From positions 434,001-498,000 of the forward strand of contig NW_017264201.1 of NCBI RefSeq assembly GCF_001619985.1: a stretch of 64,000 bases of DNA, read 5' to 3'. Shown one piece after another: positions 13,572 to 25,063 of the stretch. Under the pieces are notes generated by a model. That model saw nothing but the letters and a program-made list of their open reading frames with translations. It was not told where the DNA came from and did no database searches. Every line of letters begins with the position of its first letter. The stretch's first letter is position 1. A program made the position numbers and the translations under genes. This DNA comes from Xylona heveae TC161. Taxonomy: Eukaryota; Ascomycota; Xylonomycetes; Xylonales; Xylonaceae.

Positions 13572-13755
13572 ATGCTTTGTAAAAGACTTCTTAACAACTA
13601 TTTAATTGCTAAAAAAAAAGTAATGCTTTGTGAAAGGCTTTTTAATAGCTGTTTAATTACTAAGAGAAAAGTAATACTCTATAAAAAACTTTTTGACAGC
13701 CGTTTAATTACTGAAAGAAAAGTAATGCTCTGTAAAAGGCTTTCTAAATTGGTGT
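13572..13755 (+). repeat. 51-bp minisatellite, about 3.6 units
   Basis: The motif AAAGTAATGCT(T/C)TGT plus AAAG(A/G)CTT followed by TTTAATTACT recurs with a 51-bp period. The plus strand stays open as 61 codons with a 17-residue period (MLCKRL-type units), because 51 is a multiple of three. It sits just upstream of the helicase copy B start. I do not think it is translated. Confidence 0.7.
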
Positions 13756-14079
13756 AAGAGTTACAAGGGACTTGCCTTGTAAAAGACTTCTTCTATAAGA
13801 GACTTTAAGCTAGTAGTCTAATTGATGATTTAAAATATATATAGTAAATATTTAGGCAGAAGGTAGAGAGTCTTGCAAGAGGCTTTAGATTAGCACTCTA
13901 GAAGATAAAAAAGTTAAAAGATTAAAGGTCTAAGTTCAACATATAGAAGCAAGTAAGATGTAGAAGAAAAGAAGAAGAAGAGGAAAAAAAGAGAAAAAGA
14001 AAGATATTTATATCTTTATTATTAAGCAAGAAAGAAAGCTATTTATAAGATAGTCTAGAGAATTAAAGATAAACTAAAG

Positions 14080-14270
14080 ATAAACAAAATAGAAAAAATA
14101 GATAGAATAGACAAAATAAACAAAGTAAACAAGATAAACAAAATAAATAAAATAAATAGAATAAACAAAATAAATAGAATATTAAATAAAATAAATAAAA
14201 TGAATAGAATAAACAGAATAAACAGAATTTGTGTTAGCTAAATAGAATGAACAAAATTTGTATTAGCTAA
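14080..14270 (+). repeat. Degenerate AAATAAACA-type microsatellite
   Basis: Here is a run of AGATAAACA, AAATAAATA and GAATAAACA words with loose 5- and 10-bp periodicity. Low complexity, no gene. Confidence 0.7.
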
Positions 14271-16660
14271 ACAAAAACATATTATAAACTAGATTGAAGA
14301 CAACCATTATAGAGTATTATAATATCTTTAAGAAGTATTAGTAAATAAAATATTAATATTATAAGTTAGGTGCTTTAGACTATATTTTGAAGACAAACTA
14401 TATTAGGACAATAAATAGCTTTAGACCTGTCCTAAACATCTAGGTATTTTTATTATATTACTTACAAGGTTAAAATCTATTTACAAACTATTTAGTTAGG
14501 TTTTTGTTTAACTCTTTATTTAACCTCTATTCTATAACTATTATAACTAGTCTCTATATAACCTTCTATACTATTTGATCAAAACTCTCTGGTAGAAAAA
14601 AACATTTTTTTTACTACTATTACTTTTAAATAGTTTGAACAATTTAGATAGTTTAAATAGTATAAACCTTTGTTGAAAAATGAATAAACAAATTCTACCT
14701 TAGTCAAAACAATCATAAAAGAAAAGTCAAAGCCAAAGTTAAAGACATGTAGTAATAACAGCAACAACAGTAGCAATAGTAGTAAATATACAAGGCAGTA
14801 CAAAAAAGGACACTAGTCCCAGGTAAGATCTATCTCTAGATTTAATACTACTTCTAATCAATCCATAGATTTTGGACTTTGTTTTATCTTTAAATGGGAT
14901 AGATATGTCCAGAGATCTACTTACTCTAAGTAAAAAGCATCTATGTATTTAGAAGAAAAGAAGATGGTAGAATGTTTTTGACAAAGATGAAGAGAATGTT
15001 GGAGCATATAAAAATACAAACTCCATTTATGTAAATACAAGTTTAGGGAAAGATAGTAGTAGCAATACACCATGAAAAATAGGTTGACCATGACTGTTAA
15101 GAATATATAAGATGTAAATTAAATTTAAATTAAGTTTACTTGTACTACTGTCCTGACTCTCAATGACAGAGAACATGAGTGCCCTAGTATATTCTATACT
15201 TAATAAGACAAAATTGCTTAATTACTACTACACAGGTACATTTCTAAGGTCACTCAAGACCAGCTATCTAACTATCAATCTAGAAAGGAATTGAATTTCA
15301 AACACATAACTTTTAGAAATACAGGTTAATTTTCTAGAATTACTACTAGACTTACAATCAAATTTCTTACTTTAAAAGATACTCTATGAAGATAGTTTGT
15401 TAAAAATAGATCTTAACTCTCAATTTTATAATAACAATGAATCTGGCCACTCACTGGCATGAGAAAATTCATGGTTGCTGTTATAAGCTTGGATTATGCT
15501 TATGATACATATTTATATAAATTGTTAATCTCAAAACTAGCAAGAAGTATAGGACTCTAAGCCTAGTTTATATAAACTAGGATAATATAAAGAGCTACAT
15601 GCTAAAAAACATTGTTGTTATTGTTGTTTACTATTGTTATTACAGGAAGCACTAGAAAAAATTCTACAGAGAGCATTACAAACTATAGTAAGGGAGAAGC
15701 TAGAGAAAAATATATACAAAGATTTTAATTATGTTTTTGACAGTATTTCCTCTAGCAGCTGTCATGCAAGATTGTAGATAACCCTGTTTAATTTACTCTC
15801 TCTAGTGTCAAGAGATTTGAGGCTGTATACAATATCACTACCTAACAAGTATAATAAAACTTCTAGAATTAAAAATTTATAACACTTGACAAAATTGAAA
15901 AATAGAGTACTAAATTTGTTTATGTTTGTAGTAATAATAATATTACTATAACCAAAAGCTTTCAAGAACTAAAGCTATATATCAATGCTAAATTTTAGTA
16001 AAAGTAAGTTAAAGAAGTATTTTACTTTACTAATGAAGCTATTGATTTTAAAAGCATTTAAGGATTAGTACAAGCTTTTCTTCACTATAAAAAATCTACC
16101 TAACAACTTGAGGTCCTGAGAAGTTTAAGCTAATTAATTAATTAATCAATCAAGACTCATTTGTAATATTAGTTGTTTATGCATACTTAACCTATCTACA
16201 TGAGTAGACTACTAGCAATCCAGCCCTTGCATTGTACAATCAAGCTCATTTGTGCAACATGTTTAATGTCCTCCATGAATAGCAGGAATTTTTCAAAAAG
16301 GTTTAGCTAATAGATTTTTCATTCTTGAATAGCTTGTTTAAAAAGTACAACAGCCATGGCCCCAGGATCAATATCAATAATGATCTAGACACTAAGCTCA
16401 ATAACTCTTACTTTCAAGTAAGTAAAGATGAAAACAAAGACTACCAAAAAGATAATGAGTAAGATACAAATAGCTCTATAATTAAATACAACATTAGTAG
16501 TGTACAAAGGAGAGAGTAAACATTATCTGGCTTGCTATATAAGGTAGTTTTTTATATATTACTTTATACTTTGTAATTCATTACAAGTTACTATTGAGAT
16601 AGAAGCAGACTTACAATAGGCAAAAGTCTTGTTGCTTGACTCCAAGTACATGTACTTTGA
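14271..16660. other. Degraded AT-rich sequence, nothing recognisable
   Basis: This stretch is AT-rich with stop codons in all frames. The longest minus frames (14579-14803 and 15762-15965) show no recognisable domain; the first contains a poly-Leu run made by a CAA/CAG-type microsatellite at about 14756-14785. It is probably RIP-degraded repeat DNA, possibly a continuation of the retroelement to its right, but I could not place any domain. Confidence 0.4.
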
Positions 16661-16673
16661 AATCATATACACT

Positions 16674-17165
16674 ATCTAATTAAAGGCAGGACTTGTGCTC
16701 TATACCTAGCTTTTTATTTATATAACTATCTAACTATACTATTAATATTTATTATTTAACTATACTACTTACTCTGTATCTAGCTTTTCTTCTTATGTTA
16801 TTGTTTAACTATACTATTAATATTTACTATTCAATTGAAGGCAGGACTTGCATTCTGCACCCAGCTTTCCTTTTTATATTATCATTTAACTATACTATTA
16901 ATATTTACTATTTAACTATACTACTTGCTCTGTATCTAGCTTCCTATCCATGTAACTGTCTAACTATACTATTAATATTTATTATTTAACTACACTACTT
17001 GCTTTATGCCTAGCTTTCTATCTACATAACTGTTTAACTATACTATTAATATTTATTATTTAACTGTACTACTTGTTCTGTACCTAGCTTTCTATCTATA
17101 TGACTGTCTAACTATACTGTTAAAATACACTATTTAACTACAAATAGAATCTATACTTTGTACCA
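16674..17165 (+). repeat. 74-81-bp tandem array, about 6 units
   Basis: ATTAATATTT recurs at about 16741, 16816, 16897, 16971 and 17045. Each occurrence is preceded by TTTAACTATACT and followed by ACTACTTGCTCTGTA-like and CTAGCTTTCTATC-like segments. The second unit has a variant GAAGGCAGGACTTG segment, which also occurs at about 16684. Units differ mostly by C/T and A/G changes. No gene. Confidence 0.75.
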
Positions 17166-17785
17166 GACTTTCTATCTATATTTTATATAAAATTAATAGC
17201 TAAATTTTATTTTATTATTAAATTTAATCATAATTTTGATAATTAATTTAAAATTGATTTTTAGCCTTTATAAACATAAAATTTCAATTTTAGATTGAAT
17301 TATATTTTAGTATTAAATTATAATAGATTTAAAAAATACTTTTAAATATCTATATAATTTTAAAATATTTTAAAAGTATTTTACATTATTTAATATAATT
17401 TAATATTATTACTAAGTTATTAAAAATTTAAATTAAATATAATTAGTTTAATTAAAATAAATAAATATAATACTATAAATAAAAATTATATTTAATTATT
17501 ATCAATATATTTAAAATAACTATTAGATTGATATAAATTAATTTTAATATATAAATATTTTAAATAATTTTATTTTAATTTTAATATATAAATATATTTT
17601 ATATAATTATAAAATATACTTGAAAAATTTTAAAATAATTAAAGTATTAATTTTTAAATATTTATATTTAAGTTAAATAATTATGTATATATATATATAT
17701 ATAAAATAAATATATATTATCTTTATTTATTAATAATAAATCTATATAATTTTTAATATTTTTAAATAATTTAAAAATTTATACT
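17166..17785. repeat. Near-pure A+T block
   Basis: About 600 bp are almost only A and T, including a (TA)n run at about 17685-17702. It abuts the tandem array on the left and retroelement-derived sequence on the right. No coding potential. Confidence 0.75.
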
Positions 17786-20700
17786 AGCTGCATGTAAGTA
17801 GTATTCAAGATAGTACTTATTGGCTTTCAAAATTACTCTTATGTCTACCAAGATAATTATGGCTTTATTAAAGTATTAAAGATACTTCTTAAATATATTA
17901 CTAAATACTATGATATTATCTACATAGTAAGCAACATATTTTTAATTTAAATCTTTAAATTTCTTGTTCATGAAACATTACTAGTAAGTAATAGAAACCT
18001 TGTTTTTTATAACTATGACCTTAAATTCCTCCTAACTTCTATAAATAATTACTATAGTTTTGTATTAATCTATGAAATAGATTATTTTTTGATAGTATGT
18101 AGATGTTATATTAAATGTACTTATAAATAATTTGTTATATAAAGTATTAAGGATATATTTTTGGTATAGTATAAAATATCTATCAAGTGTTTGTATTTTA
18201 TTAATAATGTATATATTTAACACTAGTCTAGACTTTAGTCCATTAATAACAAATACCTGCATAGTATAGAGAGATAAATTAAATATTTATAATCTACTAC
18301 TTATAATCAATAGGTTAAAAATTGCATTAATGACTTTCTGGACTAAAATACTAACATTGAAAGGAGCTCTTGGTTTAAGCACTACCTTTAATTTTAGGTC
18401 TACTTTTATGTATATTTAATCTTCCTCAGGTTCTTGAACTATTCCAAAGTTATCATTGAATAAAATTTTAAATCTTGTACAAAGACTTTAGAAAAGTTTC
18501 TGCTATTACTCTAGAAAATTAGAATTAATATCTATAAATTAATATGTAGAGATGTTAACTATTAGTATGGAAATTTTATCTAGAATAGGATAGATATAAT
18601 TTAGGGCATACTCTTGAGAAATCTAGGAAAATGTAATATTGTACTAGTTATACTTGTTGCAGGCTATAGGATTATAGTAACTTTCTCTAGTTATTGTAAT
18701 ATAATATTCAAGCATATTATTTAACTTTTTATAATAATCAGGTAATAAATCCTGGGCCAATAAATCTCTATCAATTTATATAATGTTTGGTAGCAAACTA
18801 GAAGCAAGGCTTGAGGGATATTCTTGAGCACTACTCCTCCTAATTACTACTATAGTATTAAATCCTACTGTAGCTACAGTTGTAAAGTCATTATCTAGCT
18901 CAAGAGCTTTATCTAGTATAGAAAAACTAAAATTTTTTATATAATTTAACTTGGACAAGTGTTGGTTTAACTTGAGGTACTGAATAATATTGAATAAATT
19001 AAATATAATACTCAAGGTTAGAGTTTATAATGTTATAGTTAGGGTATTATATTTAACAGTTATTATATTATTGGCAATCAATATATTGATTCCTAGCTTT
19101 AGCATTATATAAAAAGAATATATAATTTCTGTAAGTGTTTTTTAATCCTTAGATCTAATATAAAACTTGATAAGAGCTTGCTAGATAACTTTAGTAAGTT
19201 CTGTACTAATACTTTAAATAAACTAGATAAATAGTAAAAATTAAATGTATATATTTAACTTAGAAATATAAGACAAGAACTCTGTGTTAATACTAAAATT
19301 ACTATAATCTATGTCTACTACTATATTGTAAGGTATTGAAAAATTGTCATTGAATATAACTTGAATTTCTATAAATATATACTTAATAAGATTATAACCT
19401 AGTTTTTGCTTTACTATAAGTATAGAAAACTTAATAACTTTTATATTTAGCTAGGGTTTATTATTAAAATGCTTTATATTATCTAGGTATTGAAACAATT
19501 CATTGTATGTACTAAAAACCTTCTTGCATCTTTGATAATAGTAGAAATTATCTAGAGAGCTAGCAAAGCATATATGTTACTTCTTGAGAATCTTGGAATC
19601 ATTACTAGATTTTTTTGGTTTAGCAAGAGTTTGAAAACTATCTAACTCTAAATCATATATTAATTTATTGTTCAAATCTATTATGTCTCTTGTAAATCTT
19701 TAATGACCTTTAATCTTGATATATAATTTATAGTTCTTGTCCTAGTACTTACTCTTGCATTTCTTGCCATTAATAAAAATTTTACAAGATTTAACAAATA
19801 TACTAGCTTTGTATACCTTCTTTCAAGACAAACCTGCTTTTATAATATTATAATAAGACTAATACTATTAGCCTAAGAGTTTTTTAAATTGAGGTACTCT
19901 AGCTTTATTAGTCTTTTTCTTGACTAGTACTTCTATATAGTAGTTTTTTTTCTACTAGGGCCATAATGTTATAGCATTTCTTGACTCTTTGTAATAAAAA
20001 GAACAATTAACTATTAAGTCATCTTAGATATTATATAGACATGCTTAGTACTCTTTCAAAGTATTATCTTTATGATGTACTACTATTAACATTATAAGTT
20101 TAATGGCTAGTTTTTTACAAAATCATCATGTGCCAAGTTTATTATCTCATTCTTGTTAGTATAATTAGCAATTCTAAGTATATATAATTTGTATATAATA
20201 TAGTTTATTAGGCTCTGTCTTGACAATCATAAGAAATGTTTTTAGTTAACATATTTCCCAAGCAAGTCAGCCACCCAAGCGAGTCGGCCAGGTGGAATCT
20301 CCATACAAAACTGTGATTTAATAAGACTTTATATTTCAACAACAATTAAAGTTTTTGAATAGATATTTCTATCATGGGGTCTAGAAGGCTATACTAGCTG
20401 ACTCTCTTGTTTATAGAAAGTTCACTCAATTGTTCCTGTCAGAAAAAAAATTATATACTATTTTTAGTATAAAATATATATACTCTGAGAAATAAAATGC
20501 AAAAACACTTAAAAATATCTGAAATAGTTTTTATGTATAGATCTACCTTAAGAGAATCAAGACTCTCAATTTCAACTCAAAATAGCACATTAATGTTGAG
20601 ATATAAATGTTGTAAAATTACATTTTTTGTATAGAATATCTGCCTGGCTGACTTGCTTGGGTGGCCGACTTGCTTGGGAAATACATTAGCTTTAATTTTT

Positions 20701-21900
20701 ACTATTTTCTTGACTAGTATAAATTTAAAATGCAACTATTGATACCAAGCATGTATAGATTTGTTCATGAGTTTTTTATTGTCTTTTAGTAACCTATAAA
20801 ACTAGTTTTGAGTATAATTACTTGTGATACATCTCTAAACTGTTTTCAAGACACAGTCTTCTCTAAAGTTTGTAACTATATCTTTTAGATTATTAATGAA
20901 TACTTGTATAGTTCAAGCATTGAGAAAAGTACTTGGTTTAAACTTGTTAATGCTTTTAACTTTAAGCTCTTGTATATCTACCCTTAGAATATTCTTGCTC
21001 AATGTCCTTTAATTTATAATATTATTATAACACTACATTTCTTCAAGTTGTAATCTCATTAACTTGTTTACTTCCTACTATTGTTAGATTTGAGTCTGGT
21101 AATGCTATTGTTATAATAACATCATAGCCATTATTTAATTAAAATCAAGAATTAGCAGGTTAGGAAGGTCTAGTAATAATACACTACTAGGCAGATCTAG
21201 ATACCAGGGATGGTCTACTATATTGTTAATTTCCTAGCTGCTATTACAAGTCTAGTTTCTAACTTGTATTTTAATACTTGTAGTTATAAAATATTACTCT
21301 ATGCTTTTAATATTTGTACTAATTTTTTTAAGCAATAAAACTTACTTAGAAACTCAATAACTATCAAGGCCTTGCCTTCTTAAATTTATAATACTTGAAT
21401 TGACTTAGCTCTTTTTTGATATTATTTTTTATAACAATAAGATAGAGCTCAGGTTTAAAAAAATTAGCTCCTTGTAAACAAGTATAGAGAGGGATATATA
21501 GTATCAAAGATTAAGTATCTATAGAATATTTTTTAACTTGTGCCTAAGTATAGCTTTTAGTAAACAGTTAAAACAACTCAATGTTATTTCTCTCTACTCT
21601 AATAGAATCATAGGCAGGGCTGTCCATTGAATTAACAAGCTATAAATTTTACTTGAATAAAAAGAAACATTTTACAAACTAGATCTCACCCAGCCAGAGC
21701 AAGATAGTTACTAGAATATTATAGCTTGTTATAATTCAAAATGCTATTTAACAAACACCAGGAATTAGTAGACTTACTCTCTTGAGTTTATTAATTGAAT
21801 AGATATATATATTACTTAAGACTTGTAAGCTCTAGCTCTACAGTCATGAGCCTAAATAATTAAATTTTTTTAATAGCTACTATACAATACTACTTGGATA
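17786..21900 (-). mobile_element. Ty3/gypsy-type LTR retroelement fossil (broken)
   Basis: On the minus strand, roughly 17.8-18.5 kb reads like a Ty3/gypsy reverse transcriptase core, with recognisable fingers/palm order and the YxDD-box neighbourhood followed by its usual hydrophobic stretch. Upstream sequence (about 18.5-21.9 kb on the minus strand) is in the position expected for protease and gag parts, but I cannot assign domains firmly. No integrase and no matching pair of LTRs were found; the expected downstream side is tandem and A+T repeat. The copy is heavily broken, with many breaks throughout, and is old. A MITE at 20254-20681 is inserted within its span. The limits are approximate. 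Confidence 0.55.
20254..20681. mobile_element. MITE with long terminal inverted repeats (428 bp)
   Basis: The left end begins TTTCCCAAGCAAGTCAGCCA and the right end is its near-perfect reverse complement. The TIRs are about 38-40 bp (20254-20292 and 20643-20681), with only a few mismatches. Each TIR contains two copies of a CCAAGC(A/G)AGTC(A/G)GCCA sub-repeat. TA flanks both ends (20252-20253 and 20682-20683), fitting the TA target duplication of Tc1/mariner/pogo-related elements; an alternative reading is a 4-bp ACAT duplication with slightly longer TIRs. The interior is AT-rich with no coding capacity. Size and structure resemble Vader-type MITEs of Aspergillus. The GC-bearing TIRs contrast with the ruined surrounding DNA, so the insertion probably postdates most of the RIP. 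Confidence 0.8.
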
Positions 21901-22830
21901 AAGTAATGGTACATAGCTAACAAAGTTATAACATTTTACAACACTATACAATATAGATTTTAAGCAAGGGTAATAGAAACTTAGCTTGTTAAAAAGCCTC
22001 AGCTCTTAATGCTTTGTTACTACTTAAAGTACTGACTAGAGTCAAGCTAGTAACTCTAGTTTTAATGTTTCTATTAAATTCTGCAGCCAAGATACTATAG
22101 AGAAATAGTGAAAAACAAAAGGAAAACAAGAAAAAATAATAAGAAACAATATAGTACAAATTTACAACTGGAAAAATATCTATCACAGCCTGGTAGAGTT
22201 TAAATAATAACAGTATTACTACCAAGTATTGAATATGCCTACAGGTAAGATCAAAATATAGAAAGAATAAGAAGCTTGATTCTCTAAAAGCTATAAAGCT
22301 TTAAGCTATATACTATTTTGCTAATACATACTAACTATGCTACTGGAGAAGAAATACATTAGTAACTTTAATACTTATATCTTGTAGCAGAGCTATAGAA
22401 CTCTTGTATAGAAGTAGTAATGCCTTATAGAAAGGTATATATTATTAATTAATTAAGCAATGTCTACTTCTAGTATAGTTCAAAGTATTTTTTATTATTG
22501 TTAATATATTAAAATTATTTTTTTAACAAGCTTTATTTAGATTTATAACTTTGATTACTAGTTTATAATAATTTATTTAAAAATTTTATAAATCTTAGTA
22601 CAAGAATCCAGGCTCTCTAGTAGCTATATATAGAGCACTGTATTTTATTTAATCAAGGCAGTACATAGTCAAGCTGATGTAGTACTAGATTGATTTCCAT
22701 AGAGTAGTTTTACAATGACATGATTCTAATGCTATCCATATAGTGCATCAAGAGCTTTATTACCCAGTTGAAGTACAGCTTTCCTGCTTGGTTGATCCTT
22801 AAAAACTACTTGTTATACATAGAAATTAAC
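21901..22830. other. Degraded AT-rich sequence up to the isochore boundary
   Basis: This is AT-rich sequence without an identifiable gene. A 78-codon minus frame at 21989-22225 has no recognisable domain. Composition changes abruptly near 22,830, after which CpG-containing words such as TGCGATCGAG appear and long genes begin. Confidence 0.5.
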
Positions 22831-23279
22831 CACGTTATTAACAGTCTCCATACATTCACTCAGTGCAAGGTTTGGAGAATGTTTAGACCATACCTATGCG
22901 ATCGAGAATGATTGTCACTGAGAAGGGTGCAATTGTCAGAATAGGGTGCGTGCAGCAGCCGGATAGGCCCACCAGCCCGTGGCTCGATCCTACTATTGCA
23001 TAGTAGGTATATACCTTATAGATCTAGTAGAATGCACCTCAGGGCATTGTACTCTCATTCATAGGACCCAGTGGCACCGCTTAGGGTTATGTATAGATGG
23101 CGGCAGAAGCAAGCTTTGCAATTGATAGATTGCCGACTCTGAAAAACTTCGTTCAAATTCTACCTGAGAGACGTGCCAAAGGCTGTCATTGAAACCGATC
23201 TGTAACGGCCCAAACTTGAATTTCTATCTAGTAGTAACAAGTCTAGCACTATCGCTCAGCGCAATGGATGCTGCAGCCT
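22831..23279. other. Intergenic; 3' flank of the H2C2 protein gene
   Basis: Base-balanced sequence between the repeat block and the first gene. It should hold the 3' UTR of the minus-strand gene that ends at 23280. GGCTCGATCC near 22980 looks faintly like a tRNA T-arm, but no cloverleaf could be built. Nothing else seen. Confidence 0.5.
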
Positions 23280-25063
23280 TTATTGATTATTTGTAGTCGT
23301 GTATGTTTGCGGGTCATAAGTAAAGCCGCCGCCCCGAAAACTGGCCATCCCTCCCATGGACCCCACGCCATTGACCGAGGGATGCAACTCCATTCCACCG
23401 GAATACCCTAGAGCCCCCCTTGAGGTGACCTCGAACGCACTTTGAGATGCTGCAGTCACCGGTGTCATAGATACCGGGGTAGGAGGAATGCTTCCACCAA
23501 CTAAGATCGTACTTGAAATAGAAGGGGTGACTAATCCAGCTGGAGTCAACGAAGGACAATTAGCTGGAGCAACAAGCGACGTCCTTCTTGACTCAGGCGG
23601 AGAGTGTAGGACATGGGCGGGTGGCGATAATTGATGCGCATGATAGCCTATCGGCGACGTGGCGGTAGAGCCCGGGGGAGTAGCCTGAGCAGCACTACTT
23701 AAGGATTTAGGCATCGACTGCGATATCAGGTCGTACCCGACAGGATTGCGTCTCATTGAACAGGTCGGACAACTTCGCACAAATCTTGCAATGAGTTCCT
23801 TTGGAACCCTGCACAGGTGTATGTTAGGTCAGCCACACCAACAAACGAGCGAAGATCTGAATGTTGAAAATGAAGCAGCAGCACGTCAAACGAAAGAGGT
23901 GAAACGAGATTCGTACTTGAGTGAGCAACGCTTACCAGGAATAATATCTGCGCACTTGTCCCGACGTTTTGTCGCGGCCGCCGTGTTGGCAATCCGCATG
24001 AGCTTTGGTTAGTATTTGGAAGAGTCGTTCCCGAACTGCGACAGGCTTCCCTTCATGGCATACAAGGACTGCCTTCTATATATTCAACACAGATAAGCGT
24101 CAGAGGAACCACATCGTGATATAGGTCGAACGCCGCTAATGACCATGATGGGAGTGATCTAACAAACCTGAGGATCGTACACAGTCCTTAATGAGAACAT
24201 CTTCTTTGCCCAAAACCTAAGCAAGTAAGGAAAGTCATCAGCTTTAAAACACCCCAAGACATACACCTCCGCTCTTTAGGCCCCCCCCCCCTCCCCAGCC
24301 CCAAAGCGAGGGAGGAAAAGAACCCAACCCCACCAATGCGGAATAGAACGGGATAATTAATTGAATCCAATCGACATGAGCTTACCTGAACTGTGCGGAC
24401 TCAATCGTGGTGCACTTTGGGTCGGAAAGAACAGCTTCAATGTTGTCACACCGTTTCTTGGGTATCAAAGCTTTGTCACGTTTCTTGGGAGACAGCGAGA
24501 GTATATAGCTAGCAGACATATGTCAGCTGCAGCCCTACAAAGTAACATACGCATGATGCAAAGTTGAGGCACGAGAAGAGGGTAACGTACTCGTTCATCA
24601 CCATTTCGAAGGACTCAAGACTTGGAAATCCCTCAGGTTGAGGAATAACTGGTAGGGATTTTCCGTGCGGAAATGTGAGGGCACTGGCATCGCCAGTGCG
24701 ATCACGAGAGAATGATGAAGGGCCAGGGATCTCTGATAAGATTTGAGAACCAGAAGAGAGCGGTTGCGAAGGTGGTGAAATTAATGACGCCGATAGTGAA
24801 GGTGCCGGATATGCAGATTGCATATAGTGCTGTTGCCCGAGAATAGGGTAAACTTCGTCTGAAGCTGTGTATTGGCCTTGTCCATAGAGGTGCGTCGTCG
24901 CAGAAGCAGGGTTGGAGATAAATTGTGAATGATGAAAGTCCCTTTGCTGATGATGCCTCAGATCGACTGAAGGAAACTCCACGGCTGACAACCGGGCATT
25001 TTTCACCTGGCCAAGGACATTCGAAGCTTCATCATTGCGAATTCTCTCCCTCAGCAAATTCAT
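23280..25063 (-). CDS. Conserved fungal protein with integrase-type H2C2 zinc-binding module
   Basis: Five exons: 25063-24591, 24508-24386, 24216-24168, 24075-23936 and 23808-23280; phases close and give 437 residues. The order is a Pro/Ser-rich N-terminus, a conserved basic block (YILSLSPKKRDKALIPKK, about residues 158-176), an FWAKKMF block, then a module with AHADCQHGG (about 241) and CPTC (about 276-279). Its spacing matches the H2C2 zinc-binding domain found at the N-terminus of retroelement integrases, with the RRYYSWVP signature between the His and Cys pairs. The C-terminal third is low-complexity and Ser/Thr/Pro-rich. No catalytic core follows, so this reads as a host gene carrying the zinc module, with a plausible DNA- or protein-binding nuclear role. 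I recall orthologues across Eurotiomycetes but no assigned function. The 24217-24385 intron contains a long G-run on the coding strand. Confidence 0.8.

Noticed and set aside
14579-14803. 74-codon minus frame with a poly-Leu run
   Set aside because: The Leu run comes from a CAA/CAG-type microsatellite; no signal-peptide logic or homologue.
1-22830. A novel defence or biosynthetic system in the AT-rich block
   Set aside because: Every legible segment traces to a repeat or mobile element; no intact open frame longer than 128 codons exists there.
22960-23010. tRNA-like T-arm (GGCTCGATCC)
   Set aside because: No acceptor stem, D-arm or anticodon arm can be paired at the right distances.
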